Shown here: positions 7,463 through 15,749 of the stretch, piece after piece
How positions within the stretch are numbered: the stretch's first letter is position 1
Layout of the letters: every line of letters begins with the position of its first letter
Assembly (NCBI GenBank): GCA_964539745.1
Contig: CAZIJU010000013.1
Coordinates: 1 to 55,415, forward strand
From: DSNY01 sp964539745
Lineage (GTDB): Bacteria; Pseudomonadota; Gammaproteobacteria; Burkholderiales; Burkholderiaceae_F
DNA: 55,415 bases
Direction of reading: 5' to 3'
The notes under the pieces: generated by a model
Seen by the model: the letters and a program-made list of their open reading frames with translations, nothing else
What the model was told of the DNA's origin: nothing
Database searches by the model: none
Program-made: the position numbers and the translations under genes

Positions 7463-7939
7463 CTATCCGATCACGAACAACGGCTGGCCATATTCGACGG
7501 CTTGGCCATTTTCCACCAGGATCTCTTTGACAGTGCCTGCGACCTCAGCCTCGATCTCGTTGAGCAGCTTCATCGCCTCGATGATGCACAGCGTGTCGCC
7601 GGGCTTGACGGCCTGGCCCACTTCGACGAAGGGCTTCGCGCCCGGGCTGGATGAGCGATAGAAGGTGCCGACCATCGGCGACTTGACGACGTGCCCCTTC
7701 GGTTCTTCGGCGGCCGGTGCAGTTGCCGCCGCCTGGGCCGGCGCTGCGGCACCGCCGGCTGCGCTGGGCGGCGGCGCTTGGTACACGGCGGCGGGGGCCG
7801 GGGCGGGCACCGGCGCCGGCGCGGAAACCGGATTGTGTTTGACGATGCGGACCTTGTCTTCGCCTTCGGTGACCTCGATTTCGGCGATGCCCGACTCGGC
7901 CACGAGATCGATCAGCGTCTTCAGTTTTCTGAGATCCAT
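7463..7939 (-). CDS. accB: Acetyl-CoA carboxylase, biotin carboxyl carrier protein
   Basis: A 158-residue carrier protein. It begins MDLRKLKTLIDLVAESG, has a Pro/Ala-rich flexible linker (about residues 40-80), and a C-terminal biotinyl domain with IIEAMKLLNEIEAE, in which the Lys of AMKL is biotinylated. The thumb region before it (VKSPMVGTFYRSSSPGAKPF) is that of acetyl-CoA carboxylase BCCP. It is the carboxyl shuttle between AccC and AccAD. It is first in an apparent accB–accC–prmA–DUF3426–pfkB transcription unit, though the gap to accC is expanded by the duplication. Confidence 0.97.
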   Translation of the reverse strand: MDLRKLKTLIDLVAESGIAEIEVTEGEDKVRIVKHNPVSAPAPVPAPAPAAVYQAPPPSAAGGAAAPAQAAATAPAAEEPKGHVVKSPMVGTFYRSSSPGAKPFVEVGQAVKPGDTLCIIEAMKLLNEIEAEVAGTVKEILVENGQAVEYGQPLFVIG

Positions 7940-7981
7940 GTTCCCTCCGCGTCCAGCGCGTGCCGGGCCGCGCCGGTCGGC

Positions 7982-8425
7982 CTAAGCTGCGCCGTCGCCC
8001 AGCGCGTATTCGAGCGCGTAGCGATAGCCGGCCGGGCCCAGTCCGACGATCGATCCAATTGCGAGATCCGCCAAGTACGAGCCGTGGCGAAAATCCTCCC
8101 GCCGGTGGACGTTGGACAGATGAACTTCGATAAACGGGATCCGGACGGCGGCCAGGGCGTCGCGCAAAGCGATGCTGGTGTGCGTGAGCGCGCCCGCGTT
8201 GATGACGATGAACTCGATCCCTTCGCCGCGTGCCGCGTGGATGCGGTCGATCAGCGCGCCTTCGTGGTTGCTCTGGAAAAAAGCGATGCTGGCATTGCGC
8301 TTGGCGGCGATCTCGGCGAGTTCCTGCTCGATGTCCTTCAGCGTGCGCGCGCCGTAGATCGCCGGCTCGCGCGTGCCGAGAAGGTTCAGGTTGGGCCCGT
8401 TGAGGACCAGAATGTGATTCGCCAC
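7982..8425 (-). CDS. aroQ: 3-dehydroquinate dehydratase, type II
   Basis: The type II dehydratase converts 3-dehydroquinate to 3-dehydroshikimate in aromatic amino acid synthesis. The 147 residues match this small dodecameric family. Visible are the N-terminal VLNGPNLNLLGTREPAIYG with the catalytic Tyr loop, FFQSNHEGALID, INAGALTHTSIALRDAL with active-site Asn, and EVHLSNVHRREDFRHGSY with catalytic His. The start is GTG at 8425. It lies 42 bases upstream of accB, an arrangement conserved in many proteobacteria. Confidence 0.97.
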   Translation of the reverse strand: MANHILVLNGPNLNLLGTREPAIYGARTLKDIEQELAEIAAKRNASIAFFQSNHEGALIDRIHAARGEGIEFIVINAGALTHTSIALRDALAAVRIPFIEVHLSNVHRREDFRHGSYLADLAIGSIVGLGPAGYRYALEYALGDGAA

Positions 8426-8532
8426 GTGCCGCGCATCTGGGCCTTCAGTCAGGAATGCTGCCGATGGCGCCAGAAATCAACAGAAGGCGCGGATTGTGAT
8501 TAGAAAATGCTTGGATGTCCAGCCCGGAATCC

Positions 8533-9081
8533 TTATCGCGGCGATCCCTGAGCTGACAGCGCGGCGTCCAGCCAGGCGCGCAGCTCCGCCGGCTTGACCT
8601 GCCCGACCTTGCGCTGAACGACCTTACCATCGCGCGCGATGAGCACAGTATAGGGCAGCACGCCCGCCTGGTTGCCAAGTTCGCGGCCCAGGTCGGTTCC
8701 GCCGACGCCGGCGACCAGCAGCGGCAGCGTGATCCCGAGGCGGTCGCGAAACTCGCTGATCTTGGCCGCGTTGTCGATCCCGACTCCGATGATCTCGACG
8801 CCGCGCGCGCGGTATTCGTCGCGGACGCGCTGCAGGTCCGGCATCTCCTCGACGCACGGCGGGCACCAGGTCGCCCAGAAATTGACGACCAGCGGACGGC
8901 CCTTCCACTGCGCGATCGGCTGCGGTCGCCCGTCCGCATCGTCGAGCGTGCTCGCGAACAGTACGCTCGTATCGGCGACGACGGGCTGCGGCGCGACGCG
9001 CATCCATGCCACGCCCGCGCCGGCGGCAACGGCGATCGCCGCCGTGGCGACGAACGCGAGCAGCGTCTGCGTCCGGGTCAT
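8533..9081 (-). CDS. TlpA/ResA-type membrane-anchored thioredoxin-like protein
   Basis: A 182-residue protein with an N-terminal signal anchor (LLAFVATAAIAVAAGAGVAW, about residues 7-26) and a periplasmic thioredoxin fold. FWATWCPPCVEEMP holds the CPPC redox centre; the cis-Pro region is GVLPYTVLIARDG. Such proteins reduce disulfides in the periplasm, for example in cytochrome c maturation; the exact client is unknown. Its start overlaps the stop of the upstream gene by 4 bases, so the two are translationally coupled. Confidence 0.9.
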   Translation of the reverse strand: MTRTQTLLAFVATAAIAVAAGAGVAWMRVAPQPVVADTSVLFASTLDDADGRPQPIAQWKGRPLVVNFWATWCPPCVEEMPDLQRVRDEYRARGVEIIGVGIDNAAKISEFRDRLGITLPLLVAGVGGTDLGRELGNQAGVLPYTVLIARDGKVVQRKVGQVKPAELRAWLDAALSAQGSPR

Positions 9082-9752
9082 CGCTCCGAGGCGCGCGTGG
9101 TATGCGCGAGCAGCGTGCGCAGCATCTCGATGTTCGCGCGCCCGGCCGTCTCGACCGCATGCAGCGTGGGGTCGGTCGACCGGAAGCGCGCGGCCACGCG
9201 GATCGCATCGCTCGCGTGCACGCTCAAAATGATGCCCACGCGCGCGGGCAGTCCGCTGTCGCGCGCCGTGCGCACGACGAACTGCAGCACCTCTTCCGGC
9301 CCGCCTGGCTCGTCGGCGCCGGGCTCGACCTCGAAGTCGATGCCCGCGTTCAGCAGCGCGATTTCGACGTCCTTCACGCTGTCGGTGAACAGATGCAGGT
9401 GGACGTCGGAGTGCTCCGTCGCCGTTCCGTTGAGCACGGCGCCCACCAGATGCGGGTTGAACTCGGCGAGGCGGCTCATCCAGTCCAGCGCCAGGCGCCG
9501 CAGCGCGGCAAGTTGTGCCGGTTGCGAGTCTGCCGCGAACGTCTGCAGGTAGCGTCTGAGCTCCGCTTCGACGAGCGCGTTGTCCGGAAGCTGCGCGCGT
9601 GCGACATCGCCTTCGCCCAGAATCGCGCGCACCGCCTTTCGTTTCGCAAGCGCGTAGTCGCAGCCCTCCTCGGCGATCAGGCGCGCCGCGGCGGCGGCGA
9701 TCTCGATCGCCGTGTCGCCGCTGTTCGCGTGGGGGTCGTAGGGGCGGTTCAT
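9078..9752 (-). CDS. Conserved hypothetical protein (betaproteobacterial, next to mpl)
   Basis: A 224-residue protein without signal peptide or transmembrane segment, so probably cytoplasmic. The first half is mostly helical (YALAKRKAVRAILGEGD, LPDNALVEAELRRYLQTF). The second half has a strand-rich core with VGAVLNGTATEHSDVHLHLF, resembling a small nucleotidyltransferase-like fold. Related proteins sit beside mpl in Burkholderiales. I recognise no catalytic signature and assign no function. It is divergent from mpl across 108 bases. Confidence 0.65.
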   Translation of the reverse strand: MNRPYDPHANSGDTAIEIAAAAARLIAEEGCDYALAKRKAVRAILGEGDVARAQLPDNALVEAELRRYLQTFAADSQPAQLAALRRLALDWMSRLAEFNPHLVGAVLNGTATEHSDVHLHLFTDSVKDVEIALLNAGIDFEVEPGADEPGGPEEVLQFVVRTARDSGLPARVGIILSVHASDAIRVAARFRSTDPTLHAVETAGRANIEMLRTLLAHTTRASER

Positions 9753-9825
9753 CGTGGGTTCCCGCGGTCGGTGCGCATCCGCAGGCGCGCAGTGTAACGA
9801 AGCGCGTCGGCCGACCGCGGCTCAG

Positions 9826-9831
9826 TAGAAT
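9826..9831 (+). promoter_or_regulatory. Candidate -10 element (TAGAAT) upstream of mpl
   Basis: TAGAAT lies 29 bases before the mpl ATG in the divergent 108-base gap. No good -35 is seen at 16-18 bases upstream. Confidence 0.4.
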
Positions 9832-9860
9832 GCGCCGCTTGCCCTGGGCGATCGACGTAC

Positions 9861-11252
9861 ATGCATCTTCACATACTCGGCATCTGCGGTACCTTCATGG
9901 CGGGGCTGGCGCTGCTCGCTCGCGCGGCCGGCCATCGGGTGACCGGGTGCGACGCCAACGTCTATCCGCCGATGAGCGATCAGCTCCGCGACGCCGGGAT
10001 CGAACCGATCGAAGGCTACGACGCCGCACAACTGCGCCTGCAGCCGGATCGTTTCGTGATCGGCAACGTGGTCAAGCGCGGCAATCCGCTGATGGAGGCG
10101 ATCCTCGATGCGGGCGCGCCATTCGTCTCCGGACCGCAATGGGTCGGCGAGCAGCTGCTGCGCGGACGCTGGGTGCTCGGTGTGGCGGGTACACACGGCA
10201 AGACGACGACGAGCGCGATGCTGGCATGGATCCTCGATAGCGCGGGGCTCGCACCCGGATTTCTGATCGGCGGGGTGCCGCAGGACTTCGGCGTGTCGGC
10301 GCGTCCCGGGACGAGCGACTTCTTCGTCATCGAGGCCGACGAGTACGACACCGCGTTCTTCGACAAGCGCAGCAAGTTCGTGCACTACTTTCCGCGCACG
10401 GCGGTGCTGAACAACCTCGAATACGACCACGCCGACATCTTCCCCGACCTGGCGGCGATCGAAACGCAGTTCCATCACCTGGTCCGCACGATCCCGGCGT
10501 CGGGCCGGCTCGTCGTCAACGGCGCGGACGCGGCGCTGGGCCGCGTGCTCGCGCGCGGCTGCTGGTCCGAGATCGAGCGCTTCGGCAGCGATACGGGCTG
10601 GCGCGCGCTCGACATCGAGGAAGGCGAGCGGCACGCGTTCGACGTAGCGTTCGGCGACGCGCGCTATGGCCGTCTCGAACTGCCGTTGGCCGGCGCGCAC
10701 AATCGCGCCAACGCGATCGCCGCGATCGCGGCCGCACGGCATGCCGGCGTCGCACCACGCATCGCGATCGAGGCGCTCGCACGGTTCAACGGCGTCAAGC
10801 GCCGGCTCGAGGTGCGCGGGGTGCGCAACTGCGTGACGGTGTACGACGACTTTGCGCATCATCCGACCGCGATCGAACTGACGATCGCGGGCCTACGGCG
10901 AAAAGTCGGCGCGCAGCGCATCCTCGCCGTGCTCGAGCCGCGGTCGAACACGATGAAGCTGGGCAGCATGAAGGCGCTGCTGCCGGGCAGCCTGCGCGAA
11001 GCCGATCGCGTGTACTGCTATGGCGCGCGCGAAGGCAAGGGCGCGCTCGGCTGGGACCCGGCGCAGGTGCTCGCGCCGCTCGGCGCGCGCGCGCAGACCT
11101 TCGATCGCATCGACGCGCTGGTTGCCGCGGTGGTCGGCGAAGCCCGGCCCGGCGACCACGTGCTGGTGATGAGTAACGGCGCCTTCGGCGGGGTGCACGA
11201 CAAGCTGCTCGAAGCGCTGTCGGTCGCACGCGTGAAGGAGCAGGCGGCGTGA
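9861..11252 (+). CDS. mpl: UDP-N-acetylmuramate:L-alanyl-gamma-D-glutamyl-meso-diaminopimelate ligase
   Basis: Mpl attaches recycled tripeptide directly to UDP-MurNAc in peptidoglycan recycling, in the cytoplasm. The 463 residues match E. coli Mpl (457). Visible are the N-terminal HILGICGTFMAGLALLARA nucleotide-binding motif, the ATP loop LGVAGTHGKTTTSAMLAWIL (about residues 109-128), the central EADEYDTAFFDKRSKF, NNLEYDHADIF, NRANAIAAIAAAR, and VYDDFAHHPTAIE. GTFM at the N-terminus and the DEYDTAFFDKRSKFVHY block fit Mpl rather than MurC. It overlaps yqiA by 4 bases and heads a plus-strand run of housekeeping genes. Confidence 0.95.
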   Translation: MHLHILGICGTFMAGLALLARAAGHRVTGCDANVYPPMSDQLRDAGIEPIEGYDAAQLRLQPDRFVIGNVVKRGNPLMEAILDAGAPFVSGPQWVGEQLLRGRWVLGVAGTHGKTTTSAMLAWILDSAGLAPGFLIGGVPQDFGVSARPGTSDFFVIEADEYDTAFFDKRSKFVHYFPRTAVLNNLEYDHADIFPDLAAIETQFHHLVRTIPASGRLVVNGADAALGRVLARGCWSEIERFGSDTGWRALDIEEGERHAFDVAFGDARYGRLELPLAGAHNRANAIAAIAAARHAGVAPRIAIEALARFNGVKRRLEVRGVRNCVTVYDDFAHHPTAIELTIAGLRRKVGAQRILAVLEPRSNTMKLGSMKALLPGSLREADRVYCYGAREGKGALGWDPAQVLAPLGARAQTFDRIDALVAAVVGEARPGDHVLVMSNGAFGGVHDKLLEALSVARVKEQAA

Positions 11253-11818
11253 TCCTTTATCTGCACGGCTTCCGCTCGTCTCCGGCGTCGAAGAAGGCCA
11301 CGCAGATCAGGCAGGCGCTGCGTGCGCGCGGGCGGGCCGACGACTATATGTGCCCGCAACTGCCGACCTCCCCGCGCGCGGCGATCGGCGTCGCACTCGC
11401 GGCCGCGAAGCTCGAAGATCCGGCGCGACTCGCATTGATCGGCTCCTCGCTCGGCGGCTACTACGCGACCTACGTCGCCGAGCAGACCGGCTGCCGCGCG
11501 GTGCTGCTGAACCCCGCGATCCGGCCGTACGACGATCTGCGCGCCTACCTCGGCGCGCAGCCGGTGTACTTCTCGGACGCGACGATCGAGATGAAACCGG
11601 AGTATCTGGACGAACTGCGTGCGATCGACACGCCGCGCATCACGCGCCCGGAACGCTATTTTCTGGTCGCTGCCACCGGCGACGAGCTGATCGACTGGCG
11701 CACGATGGTCGAAAAGTACGCGGGCTGCCGACAGCGCGTCATCGAGGGTTCGGATCACTCGATTTCGGACTTCGCGAACTACCTCGACGAGGTGCTCGCG
11801 TTCTGTGGAATTCAATAG
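11249..11818 (+). CDS. YqiA/YcfP family alpha/beta-hydrolase (esterase)
   Basis: A 189-residue alpha/beta-hydrolase. MILYLHGFRSSPASKKA is the oxyanion strand-loop; LIGSSLGGYYATYVAEQ holds the nucleophile elbow GSSLGG with the catalytic Ser; the C-terminal SDHSISDF carries the catalytic His. E. coli YqiA is an esterase for short acyl substrates and is encoded near parE; the physiological substrate is unknown. Start codon overlaps the mpl stop (ATGA type), implying co-translation. Confidence 0.88.
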   Translation: MILYLHGFRSSPASKKATQIRQALRARGRADDYMCPQLPTSPRAAIGVALAAAKLEDPARLALIGSSLGGYYATYVAEQTGCRAVLLNPAIRPYDDLRAYLGAQPVYFSDATIEMKPEYLDELRAIDTPRITRPERYFLVAATGDELIDWRTMVEKYAGCRQRVIEGSDHSISDFANYLDEVLAFCGIQ

Positions 11819-11831
11819 AGGGAGTACAGGC

Positions 11832-12584
11832 ATGCGCCTGAAAGGCAAGGTCGCGATCGTCACCGGCGGCGCGCAGGGTATCGGGCTGGCGACCGCGCGC
11901 AAGTTCATTGAAGAAGGCGCGACGGTGGCGATCTGCGACGTGCGCGGGACAGCGGTCGATGCGGCGGTCGACGAACTGAAGGCGACCGCGGCGGGGCTCG
12001 CCGCTCACATCGAGGGTTATGTCGTCGACGTGACGAGGCGGCCGCAGATCGACGCGATGGTCGGCGAGGTGAGGGCGCGGCACGGGCGCGTCGACGTGCT
12101 GGTCAACAACGCTGGCATCACGATGGACGCGCGGCTGCAGAAGATGACCGACGAACAGTTTGACAAGGTGATCGCGGTCAACCTCAAAGGGACGTACAAC
12201 TGCGCGCAGGCGGTCGTCGACACGATGGTGACGCAGGGCTTCGGCGTGATCCTGAACGCGTCGAGTGTCGTCGGTCTGCACGGCAACTACGGCCAGACCA
12301 ACTACGCGGCGAGCAAGTTCGGCGTGATCGGCTTCGTCAAGACCTGGGCGCGCGAGCTGGGGCCGAAGGGAATCCGCTGCAACGCGGTCTGCCCAGGCTT
12401 CATCGCCACCCCGATCCTGCATACGATCCCCGACAAGGTCATGGCGCAGATGACCGAGCGTGTTCCGCTGAAGCGGCTCGGACGCCCGGAGGAAGTCGCC
12501 AACCTCTACGCTTTCCTCGCGTCCGACGAGGCGAGCTACATCAACGGCGCGGTGATCGAAGTCACCGGCGGGCTGACCGTCTGA
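11832..12584 (+). CDS. 3-oxoacyl-ACP reductase-like short-chain dehydrogenase (FabG family)
   Basis: A 250-residue classical SDR. The N-terminal nucleotide-binding motif is TGGAQGIG; NNAG follows around residue 94; the catalytic set is N...S (NASSVVGLHG) and YAASK; the C-terminal part is NAVCPGFIATPIL and a GGLTV end. FabG-type enzymes reduce 3-oxoacyl-ACP with NADPH in fatty-acid elongation; paralogues outside the fab cluster, as here, may act on other oxo-acyl substrates. GGAG lies about 8 bases before the ATG. It sits in a tightly packed run yqiA–fabG-like–ybaK. Confidence 0.85.
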   Translation: MRLKGKVAIVTGGAQGIGLATARKFIEEGATVAICDVRGTAVDAAVDELKATAAGLAAHIEGYVVDVTRRPQIDAMVGEVRARHGRVDVLVNNAGITMDARLQKMTDEQFDKVIAVNLKGTYNCAQAVVDTMVTQGFGVILNASSVVGLHGNYGQTNYAASKFGVIGFVKTWARELGPKGIRCNAVCPGFIATPILHTIPDKVMAQMTERVPLKRLGRPEEVANLYAFLASDEASYINGAVIEVTGGLTV

Positions 12585-13072
12585 TGGAAGCGAAGCCCGG
12601 TCCGCTGCCGGCGTCGGCGCAGCGCGTGCAGGACGCGCTCGCCGCGCTGGGGCTCGCCTCGCGCGTCGTCGAGCTGGCGGTCGCCGCGCGCACGTCGCAG
12701 CAGGCGGCCGACGCGCTCGGTGTCGCCGTCGGACAGATCGCCAAGTCGCTGGTGTTCCGCGCGGCGAAGAGCGACCGCGCGGTGCTGGTGATCGCGGCCG
12801 GCGACCGCCGCGTCGACGAGGCGAAGATCGCGGTGCTGCTCGGCGAACCGATCGAACGCGCGTCGCCCGAGTTCGTCCGTGCGGCGACCGGTTTCGCGAT
12901 CGGCGGCGTGGCCCCGGTCGCGCACGCTGCACCGATGACGACCTTCTTCGACACCTCCCTGCGGCGCTTCGATGTCGTCTGGGCGGCGGGCGGCACGCCG
13001 AACTGCGTGTTCCCGGTCGCGCCGGCGGATCTGCTGCGCGCAAGCGGGGCGACCGAAACGGCGATCGGCTGA
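12584..13072 (+). CDS. YbaK/EbsC-type aminoacyl-tRNA deacylase
   Basis: A 162-residue member of the YbaK/ProX family, which hydrolyses mischarged aminoacyl-tRNAs in trans (for example Cys-tRNA-Pro or Ala-tRNA-Pro). Visible are IAKSLVFRA with the conserved catalytic Lys, the acidic VLVIAAGDRRVDEAKI, and the Gly-rich substrate pocket GFAIGGVAPVAH. Which mischarged tRNA it edits cannot be read. Its ATG overlaps the last base of the previous stop codon (TGATGG), indicating translational coupling. Confidence 0.87.
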   Translation: MEAKPGPLPASAQRVQDALAALGLASRVVELAVAARTSQQAADALGVAVGQIAKSLVFRAAKSDRAVLVIAAGDRRVDEAKIAVLLGEPIERASPEFVRAATGFAIGGVAPVAHAAPMTTFFDTSLRRFDVVWAAGGTPNCVFPVAPADLLRASGATETAIG

Positions 13073-13079
13073 AACGCGG

Positions 13080-13676
13080 ATGGACACCAACTTCGTTTCG
13101 GCCGTCGTTTTGCTGCTCCTGGTGTGCGACCCGTTCGGCAACGTGCCCCTTTTTATCAGCGCGCTACGCGACGTGCCGCGCAAACGCCGCCGCCGCGTGA
13201 TCCTGCGCGAGTGCCTGATCGCCTTCGTCGTGCTGACGGTGTTCGTCTTCGTCGGTCAGCCTTTCCTCGACCTGCTCGGACTGTCGGAACTGAGCCTGCA
13301 GATCGGCGGCGCCGTCGTGCTGATGCTGGTCGCGATCCGGATGGTGTTTCCTTCGCCCGAAGGCGTGTTCGGACACGCCCCCGGCGGCGAGCCGTTCATC
13401 GTTCCCCTCGCCGTGCCGGCGCTGGCCGGTCCGTCGGCGTTGGCGACCGTGCTGCTGCTCGTATCGCGCGATCCGCAGCGAACCTGGGCCTGGGTCGCGG
13501 CGATCGCCGTCGTGATGACGATCAGCGCCGTGATCCTCGCTTTCGCCGAACGCCTGCAGCACTGGCTCGGCGAACGCGTGACGGTCGCGTTCGAGCGCCT
13601 GATGGGACTGGTGCTCGCGGCGATCGCGGTCGAGCTGATGCTGCGCGGGATCAAGAGCTTCGTCGCGCAGCTGTAG
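13080..13676 (+). CDS. MarC family integral membrane protein
   Basis: A 198-residue protein with six hydrophobic segments, beginning MDTNFVSAVVLLLLVCDPFGN (NPFG-like motif) and with FIVPLAVPALAGPSALATVL (conserved P.A.P.L.GP) in the middle, both hallmarks of the MarC/UPF0056 family. Despite the name, MarC has no proven role in drug resistance and its substrate is unknown. The start at 13080 is chosen from homology; it lies 7 bases after the ybaK stop with a poor ribosome binding site, so coupling is likely. Confidence 0.87.
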   Translation: MDTNFVSAVVLLLLVCDPFGNVPLFISALRDVPRKRRRRVILRECLIAFVVLTVFVFVGQPFLDLLGLSELSLQIGGAVVLMLVAIRMVFPSPEGVFGHAPGGEPFIVPLAVPALAGPSALATVLLLVSRDPQRTWAWVAAIAVVMTISAVILAFAERLQHWLGERVTVAFERLMGLVLAAIAVELMLRGIKSFVAQL

Positions 13677-13690
13677 AGCGCACGCCGTCG

Positions 13691-15673
13691 ATGGCCAGGT
13701 ATCTGCTTTTCGAAGAAGACGGTACGTTTCGTGCTGGAACCGTGCTCGCCGCGACCGACGCGTCGTACCAGGTCGAGCTGGCGAGCGGCAAGCGCACGAA
13801 GGTCAAGGCCTCGCACGTGCTGCTCGCCTTCGATCAGCCAGCGCCCGCGCAGCTTCTGCAGCAGGCGAACGCCGCGGCCGAAGCGATCGACGTCGACTTC
13901 CTGTGGGAGTGCGCGCCGCAGGACGAATTCGGCTTTGCCGATCTGGCGCGCGAGTACTTCGGGCACGCGCCGAATGCGGTCGAGGCGGCGAGCATCCTGT
14001 TCAGGCTGCACGCAGCACCCGTGTACTTCCATCGCAAGGGGCGCGGCCGTTATCGTCCGGCGCCGCCGGACGTGCTGAAGGCTGCGCTTGTCGCCCTCGA
14101 GCGCAAGCGCCGGCAGGAAGAACTGAGGCAACAGTACATCGATGCGCTGAAGGCCGGCGAGCTGCCGGCCGCGATCGCGCAACTCGGCGTGCAGTTGCTG
14201 GTGCGACCCGACAAGAACAGCATCGAATACAAGGCGGTCGAACAGGCCGCCAACGAGCTGCAGATGGCGCCGCTGCGCCTGCTGCTGGCGCGTGGGGCAA
14301 TCGCTTCGCCCTATCGCTGGCACGTCGACAGCTTTCTTGCGACTGCCTTTCCGGGCGGCACAGGTTTCGCCGCGGACCTGCCGCCGCCGGCGCTGCCGGA
14401 GGATCTGCCACTCGCGGACGCGGCGGCGTATTCGATCGACGACAGCGCGACGACCGAGATCGACGATGCGTTTTCACTGCAGCGGTTCGACGGCCGCGTG
14501 CGCGTCGGCATCCATATCGCTGCGCCCGGTGCCGCGATCCCGCGTGGGCATCCGCTCGACGCGGTCGCGCGCGCGCGCATGTCGACCGTGTATGCGCCCG
14601 GGCTGAAGATTACGATGCTGCCGGAACCGTGGATCGACGCGTTCTCGCTGAACGAAGGCAAGGTCGTTCCGGTGCTTTCGCTGTACGTCGATGTCGACCC
14701 GCAGTCGTACGCGATCCTCGCACACCGCACGGCGGTCGAGCGCGTTCGCATCGCCGGCAATCTGCGGCACGACCGGCTCGACGAGATCGTCACCGAAGAG
14801 GCGGTCGCCGCATGCGCGCTGCCGATCGAGTTCGGCGAGGAACTCCGTTTCCTTTGGCGCTGGGCGCGCGTGCTGATGGGCGAGCGCGAGGCGGTGCGCG
14901 GCAGGCCCGAGCCGCTCGGCCGCATCGACTACACGTTCGTCATCGACGGCGAAGGCGAACATGCGCACGTGACGATCCGTCCGCGCAAGCGCGGCGCGCC
15001 GCTGGATCTGATCGTCGCCGAGCTGATGATCCTCGCCAACAGCCACTGGGGCGGCTGGCTCGCGGAGGGCAAGCGCGCCGGCATCTATCGTTCGCAGCGC
15101 TTCGAGCGCGGCGTGAGCCGCGTGCGGATGAGCACGACGCCGGCGCCGCATGAGGGCATCGGTGTCGATCACTACGCGTGGTGCACTTCACCGTTGCGGC
15201 GGTACGTCGATCTGGTCAACCAGCGGCAGCTCATCGCCGCGGCGCGCGGCGAACCCGCGCCGTATGCGGCGAACGACGCGGAACTGTTCGCGGTCGTGTC
15301 CGGCTTCGACGCCGCTTATGCCGCGTATGCGGACTTCCAGTACAAGATGGAGCGCTACTGGTGCCTGCGCTGGCTGCAGCAGGAGGACGTGCGGCGCATC
15401 GGCGCGACGGTGATCAAGGGTGACCTGCTGCGGCTCGACGGGTTGCCGCTCGTGACGCGACTGCCGGGCATGCCCGAGCTGCCGCGTGGGCAGCGGCTCG
15501 AACTGGACCTGCTCGGCGTCGACCTGGTCGACCTTGTGCTCGAGGCGCGCGTTCACCAGGTGCTCGCCGCGCAGGCGGCGGAGGAGGCGCTCGGGCTCGA
15601 CGAGCTGCCCATGGAGGAGCCGCCCGAACTGCCGGCGACGTCGGACGCCGCAGCCGCGCCGCCGGCCGGTTGA
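13691..15673 (+). CDS. RNB-domain 3'-5' exoribonuclease (RNase II family)
   Basis: A 660-residue protein. The N-terminal part (about 1-230) has a small beta domain (FEEDGTFRAGTVLA) and a linker. The RNB catalytic domain follows, with SIDDSATTEIDDAFSLQ, which supplies the active-site Asp cluster, then RMSTVYAPG and HYAWCTSPLRRYVDLVNQRQ. A C-terminal OB/S1-like region ends in an acidic/Pro tail. RNase II/R enzymes degrade RNA processively from the 3' end. The divergent N-terminus and shorter length differ from E. coli RNase R, so it belongs to the RNase II-like subgroup common in betaproteobacteria. The start at 13691 has homology from its first residues; the upstream extension overlaps marC. 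Confidence 0.88.
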   Translation: MARYLLFEEDGTFRAGTVLAATDASYQVELASGKRTKVKASHVLLAFDQPAPAQLLQQANAAAEAIDVDFLWECAPQDEFGFADLAREYFGHAPNAVEAASILFRLHAAPVYFHRKGRGRYRPAPPDVLKAALVALERKRRQEELRQQYIDALKAGELPAAIAQLGVQLLVRPDKNSIEYKAVEQAANELQMAPLRLLLARGAIASPYRWHVDSFLATAFPGGTGFAADLPPPALPEDLPLADAAAYSIDDSATTEIDDAFSLQRFDGRVRVGIHIAAPGAAIPRGHPLDAVARARMSTVYAPGLKITMLPEPWIDAFSLNEGKVVPVLSLYVDVDPQSYAILAHRTAVERVRIAGNLRHDRLDEIVTEEAVAACALPIEFGEELRFLWRWARVLMGEREAVRGRPEPLGRIDYTFVIDGEGEHAHVTIRPRKRGAPLDLIVAELMILANSHWGGWLAEGKRAGIYRSQRFERGVSRVRMSTTPAPHEGIGVDHYAWCTSPLRRYVDLVNQRQLIAAARGEPAPYAANDAELFAVVSGFDAAYAAYADFQYKMERYWCLRWLQQEDVRRIGATVIKGDLLRLDGLPLVTRLPGMPELPRGQRLELDLLGVDLVDLVLEARVHQVLAAQAAEEALGLDELPMEEPPELPATSDAAAAPPAG

Positions 15674-15706
15674 CGACGTTGACGGATCGACGCGCGCGAC
15701 GCTGGC

Positions 15707-15712
15707 TACAAT
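15707..15712 (+). promoter_or_regulatory. Candidate -10 element (TACAAT) upstream of the TonB-like gene
   Basis: GGCTACAATCGG lies 34 bases after the exoribonuclease stop and 38 bases before the next start. Two TTGACG hexamers (15670 and 15679) are nearby, but the spacing to the -10 (22 or more bases) is too long for a standard promoter. Confidence 0.4.
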
Positions 15713-15749
15713 CGGCCCGATCTCGCACTCGTCCCGCTCGGACCCCGAC

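Noticed and set aside
13124..13690. N-terminal extension of the RNB exoribonuclease frame through marC
   Set aside because: It lies wholly within the marC gene in another frame; family similarity begins at 13691.
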